From the NCBI RefSeq assembly GCF_048564905.1, contig NC_133021.1:35413097-35477096 (forward strand): 64,000 nucleotides of DNA. Reading direction: 5' to 3'. Every line of letters begins with the position of its first letter. The stretch's first letter is position 1. The position numbers and the translations under genes were made by a program. The notes under the pieces were generated by a model that had not been told where the DNA came from, made no database searches, and saw nothing but the letters and a program-made list of their open reading frames with translations. Below are positions 33,911 through 45,300 of the stretch, piece after piece. The stretch is from Vicugna pacos. Taxonomy: Eukaryota > Chordata > Mammalia > Artiodactyla > Camelidae.

Positions 33911-36900
33911 GGATTCATGAGAAGAGCAATCAGGTTGGAGGGGGCAGTCTGAGGGTGACGGCACCTCCGGGGGGAAGAGGCTGGTGGGGGCCGAGGTGCC
34001 TGCAGACAGATGCGGTCTCCCCGGCTGTGGATGGTTGTCTGTGTCCAGGGTCGCAGTGACCGCGTCACATGGAACTGAGGACTGGCTGGGCTTCTCAGGA
34101 CCGTGCTGTTGGCTGGGTTTGCGCTCGGTGGCCGAGTCTTCTGTTGGTGTCTCCGGAGCAGCCCAGTGCCCTCGCAACGCCTGCTCTTGGCGGTCCTGCC
34201 GGCTCTGCCTTCGGAAGGAGGCAGCAGAGATCTGCAGTTCCCTTGGGATGTGATCCCAAGTCATCGGTGTCCGTTTCCGGGGCAGCAGCGTCACAGGGAG
34301 GGTGCACCTGGTGCCCTGCCCTGCTCGTCCCCTCCTCTCTGCTGACGGGACACATGGGCGTTAGCGGGTGATGCCCCGGACGAGAAGTGGAGGACGAGGT
34401 GCAGGGAGGGCGGGAGCTGACCCCGGGGGGACGAGGGGGACGTGACCCCTGGCCCAGGGGGAGAAATGTGCAGTTTTCACGGTGGGGACAGTAGGTCCTC
34501 AGGGAAAGGCGAGTCATGGACTCTTCGCCGAGTTATTTAAATACTGTGACTGTGGCCGTGATTGTCATCACTGTATGGGAACTGGGGTGAATGTGGCTGA
34601 AGAAAGGAAAAAGGCTTGGGATAAATTCAGGATATAGCTTCTCTTCTTCTGGTTCTGGGGTTTTGCCTGAAATGCCACTTTTATTTTTGGTTGGGTGCTT
34701 TTTAGCACTTGTGTTACAGCATTTGGAACACTATTTTTGCGACTTGTTCGCTGTGAGGTATGTAAAATTAGATTCCTAGAAATCGGGCTGTGGCGCCTCT
34801 TCCACACTGCGTGGGTGGTGTCTGTGCACCCGGGGGCGACCCTGGCCACGCTCATGTCTGCAGGACGCCTGACCCTTGCCGTGTCCTCCAGGTGCGGGCT
34901 CGCCAGCTCTTTGCAGCCTGTGTCCTGCCCCAGCTCTCCGGCTCTCGTGTCCCGTCTGTGGAGCAGACCTGCATTTACGGGTTACCTGCTTCCTTTTCCT
35001 CTGCCTGTGATTCTTCCATGTCCCTTGGCCACAGCTGCATGAGACAGAACATGGTGACCCAGAAACATGGAGTCTTCATTCAGACACCGAGGTCCACGCC
35101 GAGTGACGTTTTGGCCGCATCTGTGCTTTCTGGCTTGCGGGACCAGGCCTTGCTCTCTGGCTCACTCTGCTGTGGTTTTATTTCTCAAGGCTCGCTCTTT
35201 GCCTTCAGTTTTGACAACTGTGATTTCGTTTCCCCGATGATGAAAGGGTGGTGAGAAGGGTGTGGAGAGGAGGGGCAGGAAGGCAGGGGCAGCTCGTGGT
35301 CTAGGGAGGAGGCGCTCTCTCAAACAGAGGACACCTGAGTGGATCAGACCTGGGCATCCTGCGAACAGGTGGCAGCAGGTGGCCCTGTGCTCCCCATGTG
35401 GCTGGTCGCCCGGGGACGGGACAGCGAGCACGTTTGGTCTGAGGCTGGAATCTCCCCTCTGGGAGTCTGAGCGTGATCAGCAGAATTATCTCAATTTGAG
35501 TTTCAGAACACGGAGGGGGCGGCTCTGGGAGGCCTCGTCAATCCAGAGGGGAAGCTGCAGCCAGGCGGGCTTGTTAAGTCTCAAGAAGGTGCATTTGGGG
35601 GAGTGGGCCAGTGCTTATGGGAGTGAAGGGCTGGGACTCCTAAGTATGTGAATGTGTGTGTGTGTGGGGTGTGTGTAGTGTGTACACACACATGTGGGCA
35701 GGCATGTGTGGATCTGTCGGTGAGGCCCTCTCTGGGGCACATCACTGGACAGCCTCTCCCCGGCCCTGCAGCCCCCTCTGCAAGAACTGGAAGTGTTTGT
35801 GTCACTTAAAGGCCAGTGGTTTCATTTTAACAAAAGCAGAAATACATTGGAAACCCCCACACCAGCCCCGACTCGGGGCACAGGGCCCTCTGGACATTCC
35901 CCCCTGAGTGGTTGTGCCTGCCCAGCTGCCTGGAAGGGGTTTCCGATTGTCTGGTCCTTCCTCCCCTCTCGCCTCTGGTTGTCCTTTCAGGGAAGCCCTT
36001 TGCTGTTGGAGATGCGCCAGTTAGCACGTGATCAGTGGTGACGTCGGGGGCGCTCAGCTCCGCTGGCCGTCGGGCTGCAGGATATGTTCTCTGGCTGCCA
36101 CACGGGGACTGCCGTTGTCCCTGGCTGGTCCCTTGGCTGCGGCTCCTTCACTGGACACTGGCCGGAGCCCTCCTTGGACAGAGCAAGTGGGACGGCCCGC
36201 GAGGATCGTGAGACGTGCAGCTGGCGGCCGTGACCCTGTCTGAAGAGACCCGCCTGCCGGTGTCCGCGGGCCCAGACACACTGGCCGGGCCCTTCCGGGG
36301 GCAGCCAGGACCCTCTCCTCTGAGCCATTTCTGGTGTTGCCCTTTCTCAAGTCCTTCGCAAAGAGAACTTTGATTTCTCAGGCTTAAGAATTAATCAAAG
36401 AACAGTTTAATGTCCTTTTTGAGTTGCTGGCCTTGCTGGGAACACTGTCCAGGTAGACTGTTACATCTGCGTCCCCATCCTGGTGTAAGACTCTCATCCA
36501 AAGAAATAATCTCTTGGCACTTCTGAGCCAGGGAGTTCAGTGATGGGGAGAACTGTGACTCACGACGACTCTAGCAAGCTTGAGCGTCGGCTGTGACACG
36601 ACTGATGTGCAAGGCCCGTTGTGACTGAGGGGCGGGGAGTAGATATGCTTTACCTTAAATCCCACGTGTTCCCCAGAGGCCCCCCTCCCCAAGTCCTCTC
36701 AGGTCACAGAATGGACTCGAGTTTTCCGTGACTTTTGTCCTCACGTGGCAGGAGCCAGGACCCTGGGGTGGGACTCCCGTTGCTGTCTGGCATCCAGGGC
36801 GGCTCTCGGCACCCCAGTCTTGCTTGCTCATCTCGGGGTTTCTTTGGGGTTCTGTGCAGCTCTCTTTGTGGGAAGCCCTGTTGCTTCTGCAGGGCCTGGG

Positions 36901-39900
36901 AGGAAGCCGGATCAGGAGAGGAAGTGGCTGGGGCCCCGTGGAATTCCTGGGGCCTTTGGCTTAAGGGATGTACTTCAGTCCAGAGCTCGACCTGACACCC
37001 CATCTTGGTGCCCCCAATAAAAACATTGAATGCATCTTCTTCCCTCTTTCCTCAGGTGTCCCTCGCAGGTTGTACACATTACCTTGCTTGTCTGTTAACT
37101 AGTCAGTAGGGAGGCTCCTGCCACGGTGGTTGGCCGACAGGTCTCAAAGCACCATCCTTGAAACACCATGGAAGCGACCGGGGCACCTCTCAGGCTGTGG
37201 CACTGGGGGTGTGTGCACAGGGAGGCAGGCCGGGGAGGACGGGAGGCCCAGATGTAGGGAAATGTGCCCCTTTCTGGTGCCCCCGGGGAGAGTGGGCTGC
37301 CCGGTGCGGCTGGAGGGAGCTCAGGGGTGGGTCTCCTGAGCTCCAGGCACCGAGAGCTCGCCAGAAGGGGAAGAACCGTGGGGTCACGGAGGGAGGGCCT
37401 CTGCCCCTTCTCCTCTGCGTGGCCGAGGCCCAGGGAGATGGCGTCGCACCTGCTGGGGTCAGAGGGGACCTGGGATCTCCGATGTGCATCAGCGAGGGAC
37501 CCTCCATCAGTAACCAGATGTGACTTGTGGCCGACGCAGTCCCGGCCGAGCCAGCTGGGGTAAGCCTGCGGGACGGCAGGAGCGTCTTGGCTGCGCTCTC
37601 TCTGGGCCCGAGGCACAAAACCACGGGTCCGCATACTCCCCAGCCCCCAGCCTGGTCTTGGCATTTCGAGTCTAAGCAACATTTTTCCTGGAAAATTTCA
37701 GCCTCTAGAATCCAGACGTGGCTTTCTAAGCAGAATGAGTGGTTCCTGACATGAGGAAACATGAACGATGGTTGTCAGCGACGTGCTTACAGCCCGAAGC
37801 TGGAAGTCTTCCGTGTTGAGCGGCAGTGCCGGGCCACATCCCCACCCGTTGCTGTGAGACCCTATCAGAGGGAGCCGAGTCTGGCGGCAGCACGTGGGGG
37901 TTCAGCTCATACCCTGTGCGGGAGGGCAGGATTAACCACTTGTGTTAGAAGAAGAGGATGAGTGGCCCCAGACTGTGAATGATGGACTGTGAGTCCTGCA
38001 GGGGAGCCCATGGGGTGGACGGGCCACGTTACCACCCGGGGTTGTGGCAGGGCTGGCCGTGGGTCTCCTCCTCATGCCCCATGCAGCCTGCTGCCCATGG
38101 ATGCAATGTGACAGATGAAGGCCCTCCAGCATGCGGAGACGTTGTGGACGTGACCTCACACCTGTACCCTCTTGTTCCCTCCTAAGGAATGTCAACTCTA
38201 TGCCCCTCGGCGCTGTGACTCGCTGTCCAGGCCTCGCAGGGCTCTGGGGGCCTTGGGGCTTCCCCCTGTGGCCGGAGAGGTCTGGATGCCACAGCTGGCA
38301 GCAGGGGGCTGCCAGGGCCGTGACCTGCTACAGAGCAAGGGTCCGAGGCACCCAGGGCATCCTCGGAGTTTAGCAGCACAAAAATCGCAGTGCAGCCTGG
38401 TCCCACCTGGAGCTGTTGAGGGAAAAAGAGCAGGGTGTGTATTTGCTGGCATGGAAAAGTGCCCGAGAATGTGAAGAAACAGAGCAAAAGGATCATCTCT
38501 CATGATCCCATTTCTGTTGGTTTTTTTTTTTTTTTTAAAAAAAGGCACGTCCTCCTGCCATGGGTTCTGTGCTCTTGTAAATGTGGAAAATGTACAGAAA
38601 GATGCTGGGAGGGGAAGGGGGTTCGGGAGTGCGTGGAGGGGCACTTGTGTGTTACTTTTATGCAACTTTATTTTTCAAAGTGAATGGTAGAGTTAGATTT
38701 GAGGGGTGGGCCGGCCTGGCTGTGGGGCGGGCAGTTGTGCGTGTGGAGCAGCCTTGAGGAAGTCGGGTCCTCGGTCGTGGGCAGGGTGGCTGTGGCTCCT
38801 GGTGTGTGTCCCGCACAGCTAAACTTCTCCATTTTGACATGTTAATGGTGTGTTAACACAGCAGAGCCGCACTTGAGTATCGGGCAGGTGGTCGCCTACG
38901 AGGGCCGTGAGCGCGTTTGACGTGAGAAGGCTTTCTCTAACCTCAGGTAAAGTGCAGTGATTTTCTGCCAGAAAGAACCTGTCCTTCATTTAGAATAGAG
39001 GGTCGTTCGGCGAGTGAGCTGGGATTTTGGTTTAAACTGAAAGTGAAGTGATTTCATCCCACAGCACTCTGAGCGCGATCTTTGACTTCATTACTCGCTG
39101 AGAATTCGAGTGGCACTTACACACGGGATTCTCTGGTGCCTGACTTCCTGCTGATTCGTGGCCTTTGCTGCAACATGACAAGACTCTGAATCTGAGCGTT
39201 ACTGGGCAACATGAGAAAAGGAAAAGTTGGTTCTGTGGTGTTTTGCTTTAAGGGAGTACATTATTTTATGTTCATTTAATTTTCTCCTTTTCCAGTAAGA
39301 ATTATTTCCTTATCAGATGTAAGCTTACCTGAAAATTCATAAAAGCATAGCTGACACACTTGGAAGTGCATGTATTTTAATTAAAAAGCACTTTTGCTCA
39401 CCCTTTCCCTGTCCTTCCCCACCTGTGACACCGCTGCTTGTGTTCAGGTTTGCTTATGAAAAACAGAAGCTTTGTAAGTGTTAACAAAGTGGTTTTCAGC
39501 CCAAGGGGTAGGACGTAATTCCAGCCATGGAAATTCTCAACTGAGAGTCTGTGCGAAGTTCGGAAGTAAAACAGAGGTTTTAAACTTCTTCCCTAGTGTG
39601 TGCCCCCACCTTGAGAATCAGATTTAATTAGCTTAATTTCTGGCTGAAAATAACTTGACAGTCTAGTATACAGTGTTACAACCCTGTAAAATTCCACTTG
39701 TGCACTTTGTTTTTTCAGTTACTAGGCTTAATGTGGAGAATGCATCGTGAATTGTTTTAGTTACTGCTACAAAAATTGTGTGTTATAACCACGTATTGTA
39801 AAATTACCAGCAGAGATAAAATTGCACACATTTCTTTTGTAATGAGGTTGCCTTTTCTTAGCACACCTCTGAGTGCTCGCAGGGGGGGCACCCACCACCC

Positions 39901-42189
39901 TCAGTTGGGCCGCTGGGGAGAGTCTCGGGGTCCTTCCCTCCTGGGCGAGGAGGTGGGTGTGGGTGGAGAGTCGCTGCCTCGTGATTATTGGGGGGCGGGT
40001 CAGCGCGGGGCAGGGGTGGCGGGTTGTGTGTGCCCCGGGTGCTCGTGGGACGGCGGCCTCAGTGCTGCTGGGGTGTCCGTCAGAGCTGGGAGGGTGGGGT
40101 GGGCTCCTCTCCCTGGACTTACGTTCAGCCCATCCCCTTTCTAGGATGTATTCAAGTCAGCACGAGTGTTAGTTCACTTTAATTAAAAAAATTATTACGC
40201 TCTGTGCTACTTTCTAGGGAAAAAGCCCAGTTGATTTAAAAAATAAAATCAGAGTGACGGGTGGGGTAGCATTTTGAAGGAGGGGGGCTCACGTGCGGGT
40301 GATTGACGGTGTTTCCTAAACGGTGAGTTTGTTGCACTTCTGCGTTTCAAAAGCAGCGGACTTGTCGCCACAGGAAAGCGGGGGAAAGCGTCCTCCACCG
40401 AGAGAAGCGTCGTCAGGGTGGTGGTGTGTGTCTAGCGTTGGCTGCCCCATTTTAGTGTATGGTGGTCGTTTGGCAGGTGTGTGCTTCAGAGAGCTCTTCA
40501 GCTGTTGGGTGGTGTCTGTTGTGGAAGCTTGAGATCTTTTTGCTTAAGAATTACCTGTAACTCAGAGTCACTGATGTTTTGTAACATGTCACTGGTCTTC
40601 TTGTATCCCTGAAGTGTAAATGATTTCCTAAGCGCTTGGATTTGGGGGTGGGGCCGGCCGCAGGCCCGCAGGGAAAAGACCCTGGATCAGTCTGTGTGAG
40701 CTAATCCCTGAGTCTGGGGTCCCGGTGAGTGGAGACCTTACCCCCCTTTGCACCGTACCCCTGCCAGCCCTGGGCTCTGATTTCCATGTCGATCACAGTT
40801 TTTCAGGAGGGGGCCGCTGACCACTCCCCCAAGCCGTGCTTCAGACCCCGCCCTATTGCTTCCCTGGGAACTCGGCGTCCTGGAGAGTCCGCCTGGGGCG
40901 GCCTGCTCTTGCCTCGCGGTGGGAGACGCCTGCTTTCCTCCCGAGAGCGAGAGCGCTGGGCTTCTCTCTTGGTGGTGAGAGTGACTTGGGCGTGGCCTTC
41001 CTTGTTCACAGGCCCCCTCAGGCTTCAGCCCCACGTTGTGTCCTTGAAGCCCTTCCTTGTCTGTCCCTGTTGTCACCTCACTGCCATTCATATTTGGTGC
41101 CCCCTTTCCAGGTGCACTGGATTCTGTTTCTCGGCTGCCAGGCTCGTGTGGCGTGGGCTCTGGCAGCCTGGCTCTCCACAGCAGCGCCTCGCTTACCGGC
41201 TTCCAGCTGAGGCTTTGAGACGTGGGGAGCTTTACTGGGGGTGCCAGCTGGACGCTGTTCTGGCTGAGCCCTGCGCAGACTCACCGGCGTGAGTGGCGCC
41301 AGGGGCCCTGCGCCCCCGGGTGGGGATGCTGCTGCTGGGAGCAGCTCCCAGTTGGCCCCTCCCCAAATGGAGCATTCTGCTTCTTATGTCCCCTCAACTT
41401 AAAAGCATGCAGGAGGCTTAATAAAGCAAAAGAATCAAAAGAGATTTTTTTAAAAACTGGAGGATAAACAGTAAGAAGTATTGATACGTGTAACATTACA
41501 AAGCAGCCAAAATTCAACACAATTTCTGACGTACCGAGTGGACAGCATTGGGGTGTGGGATTCCCTTTGCACCTTGGGGGCCCAGTGCATATTGGTTGAC
41601 CGAAGTGGACTTGACCGAAGGGTCACGATGAACCGGTCCCCCCAGTTCGAATATTCTGTGGTCAGAACGGTAAGAGTCTGGTGAGCTCGGTCTGAGGCCC
41701 TTCCGCGGCACGGACGTGTCGCGTAACCAACCGGGACGGCTGGGCGGTTTATTCCGTGGCTCCCCTGTTGGGTTGTTAAATCCTTTTTACTTTCCTCCCC
41801 TGGAAACCATGCTGAGTGTGGAGACAGTGAATTCACATGTGTCTGTATTACATTCTTTTCCTAAATTAGCCCCGGTGAATACCAGCTGCAGCCCCGAGCG
41901 CAGAGGCGGAGCGACTGTCCTGTCTTGCAGGAACTCAGGGGGCCCTCTGGGATCCCTACGTAGTGTGCGCGCCCCGCCCGGGGACCGTTCGGTCAGTGCT
42001 GGGCCTGGGGCTTTTGTTCTGGACAGAGGAGGAGCAGAGGTCCAAAGTGAGAAGACGTTAAAGGTGGAGGGAGGCGTGCAGATCACAAGGGACGTGAGCC
42101 CCATCAGGGAGGCCTGCTCGTTGCTTTTGTATTGAAGTTGGCGCTGGGGGCAGGTGTTTGGGGTGTGCCCTGTAGGCGTGCTGCCTCCT
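33911..42189. other. Intron 1, GC-rich unique DNA with small AT-rich islands
   Basis: No exon is recognised. Many overlapping frames up to about 218 codons occur on both strands at 34-38 kb but overlap each other and lack known domains. A T16-A7 run lies at 38521-38543. A G-quadruplex-prone stretch lies at 39989-40023. The 39.25-39.85 kb segment is AT-rich and repeat-free. Confidence 0.5.
39989..40023 (+). other. G-quadruplex-prone tract
   Basis: Five G-runs of three to six bases occur within 35 bases, with loops of one to seven bases, embedded in a small CpG-rich patch (39.88-40.10 kb). Confidence 0.6.
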
Positions 42190-42345
42190 TTACTGCGTGG
42201 TTCCTGGGATCTTGTTAGAAATGCAAACTCCGGCCCCACCCAGACCTTCAGAATCAGAAATTCTGGGGAGGGAGCCCCTCGCCAGCCTTTAACACACCCT
42301 CCGGGTGCTTCTGGTGAAGCTCACGTTTCAGAAACCATGGTTCAC
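42190..42345 (+). mobile_element. MER5A (hAT-Charlie) remnant
   Basis: Ordered matches to MER5A are seen: 'tgggatcttgttagaaatgcaaactc', 'ggccccacccagaccttcagaatcagaaa', 'ctggggagggagccc', 'aacacaccctccgggtgcttctg' and the end 'cagaaaccatggttca'. It is a short nonautonomous DNA transposon fossil. Confidence 0.85.
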
Positions 42346-45300
42346 TGGCTGCCAGGGATCCCGGCGTGCTGAATTTCCAACACAAAGAGGCAGTTTTGAA
42401 ATAGCTAGTTACAGTTTTGTGCAGCAGAAAACTAGAGACGTTTTCTTAAAACAGGCACGGTAGGAAAAATGGTTTCCTTTCTCACGTTTAGGAAAGATTT
42501 CAAATTTGTGGGCACCATGTGGAACTAGTGAACTCTGTACCTCCTGTCTCTGCTCGTTGGAGCCGGCTGTGGAGCTGCTCACCCTGGGCAGTTCAAGTGC
42601 ACGCTGCCTTCCCCACGAGTAGTCCAGCGGGACTCCACACCAGCAAGGCCGCTACCGCGGCTGAGCTCCGCCAGCAGGACGTCAGGTCAGAACGTGGGTC
42701 TGTCGTTCAGAGTGTCTGCCACTGACAGTCTCCCGGGAGCCCAGCAGGAGAGGAGGCACTGAGAGCTGGTAGGAGGGTGCCGTCTGCAGGGTGCCTGGGA
42801 TCCGTCTGCGGACAGAGGCCGGAAGTGCGTGGACCCCGGTGAGCAGGACAGACAACTGCTGGGTGGCCGCCCTGCCCCAGCCCAGGTGCCCCCAGAGCAC
42901 AGACAAGCCTCAGGTGCTCCTGCAAACCATCCTTCCAAGTGAGTCCTCCGCGATCACACAGGGCCGGAGGTGTCGGGTAGGTGAGGGCTTGTCGTGGGCC
43001 TGACCTAGAGGGGTGAGATGTGACCCTGAGATCCTTCCAGGTTAGAACAGAGTTTTCAAGTACAACTAACAGTGATTTGCCAGGAAGGGTCTTGGGCCCG
43101 TTAACCTCCTTTTTTGTAGGAAGGGAGGAAGGATGCCTTATCTTTAGAAAGTCTCGATGTGCCAGTTGGGACGTAGTAAATGGAGTCACGGGATTACATG
43201 ACGCTGCCTGTTGGCTGGAACTTAGTCTCACACACGTGCCACGGCCCTGCTGGCAGGTAAGGCGGGGCACCTGGTGGCCCCGTGCTCTCTGTGCGCTGAC
43301 GCCGGCACTTCGGCGTCTGTGGTCTGTGGCCTGTGGCCGGCGGGGCCGCTGTCCGAGTCAGGCCTTGTCAGTTCTGTCTTCCTGCCACCGCCCCCTCTTG
43401 GGTCAGCGGGTCAAGGTCATCACTCACTCCCACCAGCTGACTTTCTGAGGTGAGGCGGGCTGGTTGAGGTGTGTTCCTTTGCCAGGGCTTCCAGAGATGG
43501 CTTTGTGCGCCCGTGTGGAGGCCTGTCTCCCTCTGTGGAGATGCAGGATCGAGGCGAAGACCGTGGGGCTCCAAAGGCCTGGTGCCCCAGCTGGGCGGGC
43601 CAGGCCTCTGCTGCAAGGTCCCCAGGCCGTGGGGGAGGGACGCTCTGTGGCTGAGGGTGGCCATGTGCCGAGCAGGCAGTGGGGCCAACACCGTTATCGC
43701 TTCTTTAAAACCTACCTTAGAAACAATAATGAGACTAAGCTAGCTTCTCCGTGTTTTGTTGTGACCCACAGCAGTGGCCACATCATGGCCTGGTCACCCT
43801 TCGTTTCCAGCCAAGCTTCCCGCAGCAGGTGATGCCTGAGGAGACAGAAGCATTTCTGAAGCAGGAAGCGAAACAACATTGGAGCCCTTGGTCTGTAACA
43901 AGTACATTTTGCAAAATAACCCAGAGACTGAGTCAGAATCTGCTCGGTAGCCCGGGTGGCACTTCCCGCGGGCGAGCGTGGGAGGCTCGTGATTTTTCAC
44001 TTGCACACCCTGCCGGCCTCCGACCCCCAGTTTCCTGGGAGGGTAAGTGCTAGAAACACCCAGTCCAGGTGCCCTTGCTGTGGACGTTGTTCCCCAGGTG
44101 GCCTCTGCCTGGAAGGGCTCTGTCTTGTGGCTCACAGTCCAGCTCTGGCCCTTCTAGAGCTGTATTTTCTTGTGTTGCTAAAGGTGATATGTTTATACCT
44201 GTTAATGTCTTGTTTTGCAAGAGCTATGCTTTGGGAATCTAAATATTTAGGCTAAATTGTCGTGCGCAATTGAGTTGCACTGAGATTTTGCTCTTTGTGA
44301 AGACTTTTGGTTTCTCATTAGAAGTTTTTACCTTTTCTTAACTGAAGCAAAATCTGTTGTCAGTGTGAAGCAGCAGCTGTATGTTTAGGATGTCAAATTG
44401 TATAGCATTTTCCTAAATAGCACATGCTCTTCTCGTAAATTTTGAAGTTCATTTATCCATCAATCATGGGTTGAATGTTTCGGTCCTGGTTCCCCAGCCC
44501 CTGTTCGTACATATTTTTGAAGAGCTACTTGCCTCTGGCTCTGAAGTAAGAATGCGCTTGGATTTGGCTTAGAGACAACTGAGCAAGATGCTTTGGCACA
44601 GCAGTTCTGTTTTATTTTTACTAGAAAACGTTCTTCAGACTTGGCACACAGGTGGTGGCAGGCCCTTCCTGCCCGGCACACACACCTGTCCTTCTGCCCG
44701 AGCCTGGGCCGTGTGCCCGCGGTTTCTCGGAACGCAGGGGGGTTAGTCCTTGGGCGAGAGTTTTGGTTATTTCCTGCTAGTTCGGTTACTACCTCTGCTA
44801 GTGAATCTCCCTTGTTAAGTTTTGGAAAAGGGAGGAAATGAACTGAACAGTGGTTTTTGGCCTTCTGAGCAGTGAAACGGGAACCCAGGAATTTATGATT
44901 AGCTAACAAGGCGCCCTGGGCAGTCTTGGATGGGAGTGGTGGGTGCCCTCCGGGAAGCCCCTTTCCTTCCCTGTCGTCCTGAGACGTCTCAGAAGCACAG
45001 GCCTCGTCCTTGGTGAACTGAGGGCCTTTCTCTTTGGGTGATGACCTCTGCTGCCTCGTGTTGTTGCCTCGGACGTCCAGGAGGAATCTGCCCCTTCCTT
45101 CCCTGGACGGGAATTGGTCTGGAGTCTGTGAACCAGTGGGACCTGACGTGGTTCTTGCCCCATGTTTTAAACTTGACACTTATTACGATGAGCATCATGT
45201 AATGTGTCACGGAGCAAAGGTAATACTGGAGTAGGAATATGGAAGTGTTTTGAGACACAATGTGGATGAAATCTGACCGTAGCCACACACTGAGACCCTT

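Noticed and set aside
33638-34294. A 218-codon minus-strand open frame.
   Set aside because: It is S/P/T-rich, overlaps an L2 remnant and several opposite-strand frames, and has no known motif.
37095-37762. Two overlapping minus-strand frames of 195 and 190 codons.
   Set aside because: They overlap in different frames in GC-rich DNA, with plus-strand frames of similar length. None has a recognised domain.
44440-44530. A possible start of another MaLR-type LTR ('catgggttgaatgtttcgg').
   Set aside because: Only about 20 bases resemble the family and the expected later blocks are missing.
44460-45179. A 239-codon minus-strand open frame, the longest outside the CpG island.
   Set aside because: It has no recognisable domain, biased low-complexity stretches, no splice or promoter context, and lies within the intron. 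Chance is the simplest explanation without transcript or conservation evidence.
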